From NCBI GenBank assembly GCA_041848045.1, contig JBGZHY010000111.1, positions 1 through 64,000 on the forward strand: DNA of 64,000 nt, read 5' to 3'. Source of the DNA: CAKAHY01 sp041848045 (lineage in GTDB: Bacteria > Bacillota > Clostridia > Lachnospirales > Lachnospiraceae). The translations under genes and the position numbers were made by a program. Below are positions 16,482-23,337 of this stretch, one piece after another. How positions within the stretch are numbered: the stretch's first letter is position 1; the number at the start of each line of letters is the position of its first letter. The notes beneath the pieces are model-generated. The model saw only the letters and a program-made list of their open reading frames with translations. It did not search any database and was not told the origin of the DNA.

Positions 16482-16512
16482 ACGGCATATATCAAAAAAA
16501 TTCAATACATTT

Positions 16513-16580
16513 TCCAAAAAAATCCTATAGAAATGTGTCCAAAAAAAGAATAAAATGTGAACATCAACAAAAGTTATACC
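16513..16580 (+). promoter_or_regulatory. Probable activator-dependent promoter of the mgl operon
   Basis: Two direct copies of TCCAAAAAAA begin at 16513 and 16538, 25 bases apart. A possible -10 element TATACC lies at 16575-16580, 32 bases before the mglB start. The matching -35 region (AAAATG near 16552) is very poor, and the second repeat lies just upstream of it. This layout fits activation by an AraC-type regulator such as the upstream YesN (inference). Confidence 0.45.
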
Positions 16581-16612
16581 TAAACCAAATGAACGAGTAT
16601 GGAGGATGTATT

Positions 16613-17734
16613 ATGAGATTAACAAAGAAAGTATTTGCAGCGGCATTGGCGTCTGCGATGGTATTGTCAACCGCGGCATGCGCAGGTACACAGCAGGCAA
16701 CGACTACGGCAGCGGCAGCGGCGGAAAGTACAACAGCGGCGGCAGCGGAAAGCACAAGTGCGGCAGCAGCGGCAGAAAGCACTGCAGCGGCGACAGAGGG
16801 CAAGGACTTAAGCGAGGTGAAGGTGGGTATTTCCATCTACAAATTTGATGACAACTTCATGACCCTGTATCGTCAGGAGCTGGAGAGATACCTGATCGAA
16901 AAGGGCTTCAAGGCAGAGAACATTACGATACAGGACGGAAAGAATGACCAGGCAGAGCAGACAAACCAGATTAACAACTTCATTGCCAACGGCGTGGATA
17001 TTATGATTTTGAACCTGGTACAGTCTTCTTCCGCACCGACAGTGACAAAGCTTGCGGCAGATGCGGGCATTCCGGTTGTTTACATCAACAGAGAGCCGGA
17101 TGCGGCGGAAATCGAGAGATGGAAGACGGAAGGCATCAAGGCTACTTATGTAGGCGCAGACGCAAGACAGTCCGGAACCTTCCAGGGAGAGATGATTGCA
17201 GAGCTTCCAAACAAGGGTGATGTAAACGGCGACGGCGTAGTAAGCTACATTATGATTCAGGGAGATCCTGAAAACGTAGACGCACAGTACAGAACAGAAT
17301 ATTCCGTCAAAGCCCTGGAGGATGCAGGCATTAAGACAGAGCAGCTTTTGATACAGAGGGGTGACTGGGATCAGGCAAAGGGTCAGCAGATTGCGCAGGA
17401 TGCTTTGACACAGTTCGGTGACAAGGTGGAGGTTGTATTCTCCAACAATGATGCGATGGCACTTGGTGCCTTGGAGGCGATTAAAGCGTCAAACAGAACC
17501 GTGGGCGAAGACATTTACATCGTAGGTGTGGATGCGCTTGCAGAGGTTTGCCAGAACGTAGCGGAAGGCAAGATGACCGGTACGGTATTCAACGATTTCC
17601 TGAGTCAGGCAAGAACGGCAGGCGATGCAGCCGCCAGCTTTGCAGAGGGCAAGGAAGTAGAAAGCAAAATCGGCGTTGACTACGTAAAGGTTACCAAGGA
17701 CAAGGCGGCAGAGATTCTGGAATTGGTTAAGTAA
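16613..17734 (+). CDS. mglB: Galactose-type ABC transporter substrate-binding lipoprotein
   Basis: 373 aa. A lipoprotein signal ends in the lipobox STAAC. A low-complexity linker of Ala, Ser and Thr with three AAAAEST-like repeats follows (about residues 25-62). The binding fold then shows VGISIYKFDDNFMTLYRQEL, PVVYINREP, a calcium-loop-like DVNGDGVVSY, FSNNDAMALGALEAI and IVGVDALAE, all typical of glucose/galactose-binding proteins. An in-frame upstream extension exists, but GGAGG at 16601-16605 fixes the ATG at 16613. The hairpin at 17782 separates it from its ATPase gene. Confidence 0.88.
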   Translation: MRLTKKVFAAALASAMVLSTAACAGTQQATTTAAAAAESTTAAAAESTSAAAAAESTAAATEGKDLSEVKVGISIYKFDDNFMTLYRQELERYLIEKGFKAENITIQDGKNDQAEQTNQINNFIANGVDIMILNLVQSSSAPTVTKLAADAGIPVVYINREPDAAEIERWKTEGIKATYVGADARQSGTFQGEMIAELPNKGDVNGDGVVSYIMIQGDPENVDAQYRTEYSVKALEDAGIKTEQLLIQRGDWDQAKGQQIAQDALTQFGDKVEVVFSNNDAMALGALEAIKASNRTVGEDIYIVGVDALAEVCQNVAEGKMTGTVFNDFLSQARTAGDAAASFAEGKEVESKIGVDYVKVTKDKAAEILELVK

Positions 17735-17781
17735 TCGAGAAAGTGAATAATCTTTTTGGCAAGAAAGATAAAAACTGAAAT

Positions 17782-17819
17782 ATCGGGTGTGTCTTCTGAA
17801 TAGGCACACCCGATTTTTG
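17782..17819 (+). terminator. Hairpin terminator or attenuator between mglB and mglA
   Basis: ATCGGGTGTG (17782-17791) pairs perfectly with CACACCCGAT (17805-17814), followed by T5. It sits between the binding-protein gene and the ATPase gene of one operon. It probably lets most transcripts end after mglB, giving more receptor than transporter. Confidence 0.85.
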
Positions 17820-17834
17820 AAAGGAGAACAGAGA

Positions 17835-19346
17835 ATGTCTGAACAATACAGATTGCAAATGAGCGGCGTATCCAAAAGCTTTCCGGGTGTGAAGGCGCTG
17901 GACGGCATACATTTTCGTGTAAGGCCGGGAAGCGTGCATGCCTTGATGGGAGAAAACGGTGCGGGTAAGTCCACGCTGATGAAGTGCTTGTTTGGAATTT
18001 ACAAAATGGATGAGGGCAAGATATTCGTAGATGGACAGGAAACACATATCCATAATCCGGAAGAGGCCTTGCGAAAAGGGCTTGCCATGGTGCATCAGGA
18101 GCTGCAGCCGGTTCCTGCCAGAAGCATTGCGGAAAATATGTATCTTGGGCGGTATCCGACCAAAGCCTTCGGGCCTTTTAAGATGGTGGATCATGACAAG
18201 ATGAACAGCGAAGCAAAAAAATGGCTGGAAGAAGTAAAGGCGGACTTTAACCCGAAGGACCTGTTGCAAACCTTATCCATTTCGCAGATGCAGTCTGTGG
18301 AGATTGCGAAGGCAGTATCTCAGGGCGCCAATATCATTATTTTGGACGAGCCAACCTCCTCGTTGACGGACAATGAGGTGGAGGGTTTGTTTCGGATTAT
18401 TCGGGATCTGCGCAGCAGAGGCGTATCTTTGATTTATATCTCCCACAAAATGGCGGAGATTCGGGAGATTGCGGATGAAATCACCATTATGCGTGACGGC
18501 ACCTATGTGGGAACCTGGGATATGAAGGATATTTCCGATGCCGAGATCATCAGACAAATGGTGGGGCGGGAGCTGTCCAATATTTATCCCGATAAGGGAG
18601 AGCAGAATTTTGGAGAAACCGTTTTGGAGGTAGAGGGATTAAGCAGTATCCATGACAAATCCTTTAAAGACTGCAGTTTCAAGCTGCGTCGGGGAGAAAT
18701 CATCGGCTTTGGCGGCTTGGTGGGCTCCCAGCGCTCGGAACTGATGGAGGCGATTTTCGGGCTGCGCCACGTAAAAGCGGGAAAGATCAAGGTAAACAAT
18801 AAGGAAGTAAAAATCAACAGACCGGCGGATGCGATTCGCAACGGCATCGGTATGATTACGGAAGACAGAAGAGGAACGGGTATTCTGGGCTGCCTGTCCA
18901 TATCGGACAATGTAGGCATTTCTTCCCTGAATCATTATCTGGATATGGGCTTTGTACTGAACCATGCCAAAATCACCCGGGTGGTGGATGAGAATGTGGC
19001 AAAGTTAAGGATTAAAACACCGGATAATAAGACTCTGATTCAGTCCTTATCCGGCGGAAATCAGCAAAAGGTCATCATTGCCAGATGGCTTGCCAACAAT
19101 CCGGATGTGCTGATTATGGACGAGCCTACCAGAGGTATAGACGTAGGCGCCAAGTATGAAATTTATCAGATTATGCTTGATTTGGCGAAGCAGGGAAAGG
19201 GCATCATTATGATTTCTTCCGAAATGCCGGAGCTGATCGGTATGTCGGACAGGGTTCTGGTAATGTGCAACGGCAGAATTACGGGTGAGCTTGACAAAGG
19301 GGATGCTACCCAGGAAAACATCATGCATTTGGCTACGCAATTTTAA
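17835..19346 (+). CDS. mglA: Galactose-type ABC transporter ATP-binding protein, duplicated NBD
   Basis: 503 aa with two fused nucleotide-binding domains, as in MglA/RbsA. The first has Walker A GENGAGKST near residues 39-47, an atypical signature LSISQMQSVEIAKA, and Walker B IIILDEPTSSLTD. The second has the degenerate GLVGSQRSELME in place of Walker A, then signature LSGGNQQKV and LIMDEPTRGIDVG. A degenerate second P-loop is normal for this family. Start ATG at 17835 follows AAGGAGAACAGAGA. The permease gene follows 11 bases after the stop. Confidence 0.92.
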   Translation: MSEQYRLQMSGVSKSFPGVKALDGIHFRVRPGSVHALMGENGAGKSTLMKCLFGIYKMDEGKIFVDGQETHIHNPEEALRKGLAMVHQELQPVPARSIAENMYLGRYPTKAFGPFKMVDHDKMNSEAKKWLEEVKADFNPKDLLQTLSISQMQSVEIAKAVSQGANIIILDEPTSSLTDNEVEGLFRIIRDLRSRGVSLIYISHKMAEIREIADEITIMRDGTYVGTWDMKDISDAEIIRQMVGRELSNIYPDKGEQNFGETVLEVEGLSSIHDKSFKDCSFKLRRGEIIGFGGLVGSQRSELMEAIFGLRHVKAGKIKVNNKEVKINRPADAIRNGIGMITEDRRGTGILGCLSISDNVGISSLNHYLDMGFVLNHAKITRVVDENVAKLRIKTPDNKTLIQSLSGGNQQKVIIARWLANNPDVLIMDEPTRGIDVGAKYEIYQIMLDLAKQGKGIIMISSEMPELIGMSDRVLVMCNGRITGELDKGDATQENIMHLATQF

Positions 19347-19357
19347 TAGAGGAGGAT

Positions 19358-20467
19358 ATGGAAATGTCTACGAATAAAACCTTGGCTGCGAAGCCAAATA
19401 TAGATATGAAAAAGGTGTTATTGGACAACGGCATCATCATTGTGCTGCTGCTGTTGGTGCTGACTACGGGTATTAGGAAGGATAACTTCTTTTCCTTTGA
19501 GAATCTGAAAAATATATCCGTGAATACGGCGGCGCGCGTCATCATCGCTTTTGGTGTGTCCGGCTGCCTGATTACAAGAGGAACGGATCTTTCGGCGGGA
19601 CGTGTGGTAGGTCTTGCGGCTTGTATTTCCGGTACGCTTCTGCAAAGACCGGATGCGGCAGGTAAGTTTTATCCGCAGCTGCACAGTGTCATTGTCAGCA
19701 TTGTCGGAATGTTCAATCCGACGGCGGCGCAGAATATCGTGCAGAATACGGCGGCAGGTGTTCCTTATCCGTTGTTGTTTACCCTGGATATCATTATTGT
19801 TTTACTGCTAACCATTGCACTTTGTGCGCTGATCGGTCTGATTAACGGCTGGATTATTTCCTACCTGCATGTACCCGCATTTATCGGTACCTTGGGTATG
19901 CAGCTTGTGGTATACGGTATTTGCCTGGTTTATACGAATGCGACTCCTATCGGCAGCTTCAGGGATGATTATACAAGTGTGGCAAACGGCTCCTTCGGCA
20001 TATTGCCGAATCTGTTCATCATTGCCTTTATTGCCGGCGCGGTAATGTGGTTTATTTATAATATGACAAGGCATGGGAAATATATGTATGCCATAGGCGG
20101 AAATGAAGCGGCGGCAGAGGTTTCCGGTGTAAATGTCAAGAAAACGAAGATTCTCATTTATGTAACGGCGGCTGTGCTGTATGCGATTGCAGGCTTTATC
20201 TTAGGCGCCAAATCCGGCGGTACCTCCGTAAACATGGGACAGGGATACGAGCTGGAAGCGATTGCGGCTTGTACCATCGGCGGTGTGTCCGTAAACGGCG
20301 GTATCGGAAGAATTTCCGGTTGCGTCATCGGTGTATTGGTGTTTGAGTTGTTGAAATCATCCATGCAGTTTTTGGGTATCAATACCAACTATCAGTACAT
20401 TGTACAAGGTGTGGTTATCGTTGTGGCTATCGCCCTGGACATCAGAAAATATATTCAGAAGAAGTAA
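19358..20467 (+). CDS. mglC: Galactose-type ABC transporter permease
   Basis: 369-aa membrane protein of the BPD_transp_2 family, with about nine to ten hydrophobic segments. Landmarks are GTDLSAGRVVGLAACISG near residues 70-88, LHVPAFIGTLGMQLV near 168-182, HGKYMYAIGGNEAAAEVSGV, and GYELEAIAACTIGGVSVNGG near 295-315. The long insert around 90-125 fits MglC better than RbsC. RBS GGAGG lies 2 bases before ATG 19358 and 8 before an in-frame ATG at 19364, so the second may be the real start. A terminator follows. Confidence 0.9.
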   Translation: MEMSTNKTLAAKPNIDMKKVLLDNGIIIVLLLLVLTTGIRKDNFFSFENLKNISVNTAARVIIAFGVSGCLITRGTDLSAGRVVGLAACISGTLLQRPDAAGKFYPQLHSVIVSIVGMFNPTAAQNIVQNTAAGVPYPLLFTLDIIIVLLLTIALCALIGLINGWIISYLHVPAFIGTLGMQLVVYGICLVYTNATPIGSFRDDYTSVANGSFGILPNLFIIAFIAGAVMWFIYNMTRHGKYMYAIGGNEAAAEVSGVNVKKTKILIYVTAAVLYAIAGFILGAKSGGTSVNMGQGYELEAIAACTIGGVSVNGGIGRISGCVIGVLVFELLKSSMQFLGINTNYQYIVQGVVIVVAIALDIRKYIQKK

Positions 20468-20476
20468 AGAAGAAGG

Positions 20477-20507
20477 CAGAACGGCTCTTTGGGGCGGTTC
20501 TGTTTTT
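20477..20507 (+). terminator. Terminator after mglC
   Basis: CAGAAC (20477-20482) pairs with GTTCTG (20497-20502), extended by an inner GC pair after one mismatch, and is followed by T5. Confidence 0.75.
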
Positions 20508-20538
20508 GATTGCAGCTTTTATCTGTTCGCCTGTCAAA

Positions 20539-20577
20539 TGCCTGAATATATACATTTCTGCCTGAATATGCTATACT
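20539..20577 (+). promoter_or_regulatory. Promoter of the SdpI-family gene with an 11-bp direct repeat
   Basis: An extended -10 element (TG at 20569-20570, TATACT at 20572-20577) lies 31 bases before the gene. TGCCTGAATAT occurs at 20539-20549 and again at 20559-20569, exactly 20 bases apart, overlapping the -35 to -10 region. The repeat is a candidate regulator site. Confidence 0.5.
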
Positions 20578-20608
20578 TTTAAAAAACAACCGGAAAGGAG
20601 ATGATAAG

Positions 20609-21013
20609 GTGGTATTTTGGCTATGTATGCTGTTTATGTTGACATTGACGCCGCTGTTGATGATAGGATTCGGATACCATATGAAAAAGTGTCCTCCAAA
20701 AAAAATCAACAACATATATGGTTATCGGACGACGATGTCAATGAAAAATCAGGATACCTGGGACTTTGCGCAGATTTATTGCGGGAAGGTTTGGGTAAAA
20801 TGGGGCTTGACGATGCTGCCGCTCTCGGCACTGCTCATGTTGGCGGTGTGGGGAAAGGGAGAGGATATCGTCGGGATTTTTGTCGGGGGACTTTCCGTTT
20901 TGCAGCTTACGGTAATGTTGCTTTCTGTTGCGGCAACGGAGCGAGCCTTACATCGGTACTTTGATAAGGCGGGGAAGAGAAAAGAAGATGCACCGCCATC
21001 GTTTGACATTTGA
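20609..21013 (+). CDS. SdpI-family membrane protein
   Basis: 134 aa with three to four hydrophobic segments (about 3-20, 65-83, 88-108). The central block IYGYRTTMSMKNQDTWDFAQ is the conserved core of the SdpI family, named for the Bacillus immunity protein that senses and protects against SdpC toxin. Most family members have no known role. The start is GTG at 20609, 8 bases after AAAGGAG. It is a single gene between two terminators. No toxin gene is visible nearby. Confidence 0.8.
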   Translation: MVFWLCMLFMLTLTPLLMIGFGYHMKKCPPKKINNIYGYRTTMSMKNQDTWDFAQIYCGKVWVKWGLTMLPLSALLMLAVWGKGEDIVGIFVGGLSVLQLTVMLLSVAATERALHRYFDKAGKRKEDAPPSFDI

Positions 21014-21023
21014 TGAAGAACTA

Positions 21024-21067
21024 AGCTGAGGGGAGCTTTTCAAAGCGAAAAGTTCCCCTCAGCTTTT
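21024..21067 (+). terminator. Strong terminator after the SdpI-family gene
   Basis: AGCTGAGGGGA (21024-21034) pairs with TCCCCTCAGCT (21054-21064); an inner CTTTTC/GAAAAG pair extends the stem, and T4 follows. Confidence 0.88.
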
Positions 21068-21126
21068 GCCTTTTCTCTCAACAAAATACACAAAATGAAT
21101 AAGTTAAATATATGAAATACTCCAAA

Positions 21127-21155
21127 TTGACAAATATTCCGGAGCACATTACAAT
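21127..21155 (+). promoter_or_regulatory. Promoter of the inositol operon
   Basis: A perfect TTGACA at 21127-21132, a 17-base spacer, and TACAAT at 21150-21155. Transcription would start near 21162, giving an 85-base leader before iolE. Confidence 0.85.
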
Positions 21156-21166
21156 AATGACATATA

Positions 21167-21232
21167 GAGTTTATATAAACTCTCTGTAAAGTTCATAAAG
21201 AATCAATATAAAGTTGTAAAGCTTTGTAAAAG
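21167..21232 (+). promoter_or_regulatory. Palindrome and TAAAG repeats in the iol leader, candidate operators
   Basis: GAGTTTATATAAACTC (21167-21182) is a perfect 16-base palindrome just past the expected transcription start. Downstream, TAAAG begins at 21187, 21196, 21209 and 21217, and TAAAAG at 21227, with steps of 8-13 bases. DeoR-family regulators often bind repeated short elements, so this is the likeliest target for the regulator encoded at 32536 (inference). Confidence 0.45.
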
Positions 21233-21246
21233 AGGAGGAAGCTAAA

Positions 21247-22140
21247 GTGTTTGAGAAAGTGAAGCTTGGAATAGCACCGATTGCGTGGACAAATGACGAT
21301 ATGCCGGATTTGGGAAGCGAGAACACCTTCGAGCAGTGTGTCAGCGAGATGGCTCTGGCAGGTTTTCGCGGCTGTGAGGTAGGTAATAAGTACCCAAGAC
21401 ATGATGAGGATTTGCTGAAAAGACGTCTGGATATCCGGAATATGAGCATAGCAGGCGCCTGGTTCTCATCCTTTCTGACAACCAAGCCTTATGAGGAAAC
21501 CATGGAGGCCTTTATCAGCCACAGAGATTTCCTGCATCGCTTCGGTGCAAAGGTTATTGTTGTTTCAGAACAGGGGCACAGCATACAGGGGCAGATGTCA
21601 ACGCCGGTATTTGAGCAGAAGTACATCTTTAACGATGCGGAATGGGAGCTTTTGGCGAGAGGTCTGGAAAAATTGGGCGCTCTGGCGCAGGAAAAGGGGA
21701 TGAAGATAGCTTATCACCATCATATGGGTACAGGCGTGCAGACCGAGGCGGAAGTTGACAGACTGATGCAGATGACGGATCCGAAGCTGGTACATCTTTT
21801 GTATGATACGGGGCACCTTGCCTATTCCGGAGATGATTATGTCAGCGTTTTGCGCAAGTATGTGGACAGAATCGTGCATGTACACTTGAAGGATATCCGC
21901 CGGGCGGTAGTGGATAAGGTAAAGGCGGAGCACAAGAGCTTTTTGGAAGGTGTCAGACTGGGAACCTTTACCGTGCCGGGCGATGGAGATGTGGACTTTA
22001 CGGAAGTATTCAGGATTTTGGGCGAACGGGATTATGAGGGCTGGTTTATTGTAGAGGCGGAGCAGGATCCGGCGATTGCGAATCCTTTCGAGTATGCCGT
22101 GAAGGCAAGGGCGTTTATCAAGGAAAAAACCGGACTGTAG
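21247..22140 (+). CDS. iolE: Myo-inosose-2 dehydratase
   Basis: 297-aa TIM-barrel protein of the xylose-isomerase-like family. IolE removes water from scyllo-inosose to give 3D-trihydroxycyclohexane-1,2-dione, the second step of inositol breakdown. Family landmarks are GIAPIAWTNDDMPDLG near the N-terminus, GFRGCEVGNKYP, AYHHHMGTGVQTEAEVDRL, LLYDTGHLAYSG and VPGDGDVDF, with His, Asp and Glu metal ligands. The start is GTG at 21247 behind GAGGAGGAAGC. It is the first gene of the operon; the import genes come next. Confidence 0.93.
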   Translation: MFEKVKLGIAPIAWTNDDMPDLGSENTFEQCVSEMALAGFRGCEVGNKYPRHDEDLLKRRLDIRNMSIAGAWFSSFLTTKPYEETMEAFISHRDFLHRFGAKVIVVSEQGHSIQGQMSTPVFEQKYIFNDAEWELLARGLEKLGALAQEKGMKIAYHHHMGTGVQTEAEVDRLMQMTDPKLVHLLYDTGHLAYSGDDYVSVLRKYVDRIVHVHLKDIRRAVVDKVKAEHKSFLEGVRLGTFTVPGDGDVDFTEVFRILGERDYEGWFIVEAEQDPAIANPFEYAVKARAFIKEKTGL

Positions 22141-22168
22141 GTCCGTAAAATAAAATGGAGGAAAGGTT

Positions 22169-23224
22169 ATGCAAAAAAATGTAAGAAAAATGGTAATGGC
22201 AGTCTGTGGTATCATCACAGCATTTGCACTGACAGCATGTGCGGGCACAACGACAACAACGACAACAACAGCGGCGGCAGCGGAAACGACGACAGCGGCG
22301 GCAGGGGAAACAACGGCAGCCGGTGAAAGCACTACGGCAGCCGCGACAGGAGAGAAAATTGTTGTAGGCTATGTTATCAACAACTTAAACGACACCTTCC
22401 AGACCTATATTCTGGAGGCGGCACAAAAGTACGCGGCGGAAAACAATATTGAGATTTCCGTTATGGACAGCCAGGAAGATACAATTAAGCAGCAAGACCT
22501 TGTAAATTCACTGATTGAGAAGGGCGTGGCAGGTTTGATTGTGGTTCCTACGGATACCAGTGCGATGGCGCCGATTACCAAGGCTGCACAGGATGCGGGT
22601 ATTCCGCTGGTGTATGTAAACAGAAACCCTTATGCGGGACAGGAAGATACGATTCCGGACAATGTATTCTATGTAGGCTCCAATGAGAAGTCAGGCGGAG
22701 AGATGCAGATGAACTACATCGGCGAGAAAATCGGCGGAGAAGGCGGAGTGGCAATCCTGTTGGGTATCCTTGGAAACGAGGCGACCACAAAGAGAACCGA
22801 AGGTGTGGAGGAAGTGATTTCCACGACATATCCGAATGTTAAGGTTCTGGCAAAGGAAACCGGAAACTGGCAAAGAGATCAGGGACTTTCCATTACCGAG
22901 AACTATATTACAACCTACGGCGATGAGCTGAAGGCGGTGATTGCCAATAACGATGAGATGGCGCTTGGTGCGATTCAGGCTCTGAAGAACAACAATATGC
23001 TGGATAAGGTGGCGGTAGCCGGTTTGGATGCGATTCCGGATGCGCTTACGGCAGTAGAGGAAGGAACTTTGACCTGTACGGTATTCCAGGATGCAAACGG
23101 CCAGGGCGGCACTTCCATCAAGATTTTGCACGATACAATCCAGGGTAATCCTCCGGCAGAGAAAGTGGAATACATTCCGTTCCAGCTTGTAACAAAGGAG
23201 AATGTTGCGGACTTCAAAAAATAA
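22169..23224 (+). CDS. Sugar/inositol ABC transporter substrate-binding lipoprotein
   Basis: 351 aa. The lipoprotein signal ends in LTACAG. A Thr/Ala-rich linker (residues 25-60) precedes a type-1 periplasmic binding fold: VVGYVINNLNDTFQTYILEA, PLVYVNRNPYAGQ, IANNDEMALGAIQAL and AVAGLDAIPDALT. Its place between iolE and the iol enzymes makes inositol the expected ligand (inference); sequence alone says only ribose/inositol-like sugar. RBS GGAGGAAAGGTT precedes the ATG. It is separated from its ATPase gene by a GC-rich hairpin. Confidence 0.87.
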   Translation: MQKNVRKMVMAVCGIITAFALTACAGTTTTTTTTAAAAETTTAAAGETTAAGESTTAAATGEKIVVGYVINNLNDTFQTYILEAAQKYAAENNIEISVMDSQEDTIKQQDLVNSLIEKGVAGLIVVPTDTSAMAPITKAAQDAGIPLVYVNRNPYAGQEDTIPDNVFYVGSNEKSGGEMQMNYIGEKIGGEGGVAILLGILGNEATTKRTEGVEEVISTTYPNVKVLAKETGNWQRDQGLSITENYITTYGDELKAVIANNDEMALGAIQALKNNNMLDKVAVAGLDAIPDALTAVEEGTLTCTVFQDANGQGGTSIKILHDTIQGNPPAEKVEYIPFQLVTKENVADFKK

Positions 23225-23254
23225 GCCTGCAGGATAGCGGAGAGAAGACATAAA

Positions 23255-23278
23255 GGGGGACCCGTCAAAGGTCCCCTT
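23255..23278 (+). terminator. Hairpin between the inositol binding-protein and ATPase genes
   Basis: GGGGACC (23256-23262) pairs with GGTCCCC (23270-23276) around a 7-base loop. Only TTAAGATTT follows, so it may protect or process the mRNA rather than end it fully. It has the same position as the hairpin in the mgl operon. Confidence 0.65.
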
Positions 23279-23337
23279 AAGATTTCATAAGAGCCGCAAA
23301 AAGGCGAAAAGACTGATAAAAAGTAGGAGAACGGTGG

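Noticed and set aside
16690..16800. Tandem GCGGCA-rich repeats taken as a possible CRISPR or microsatellite
   Set aside because: The units are in frame within mglB and encode a lipoprotein linker; there are no unique spacers.
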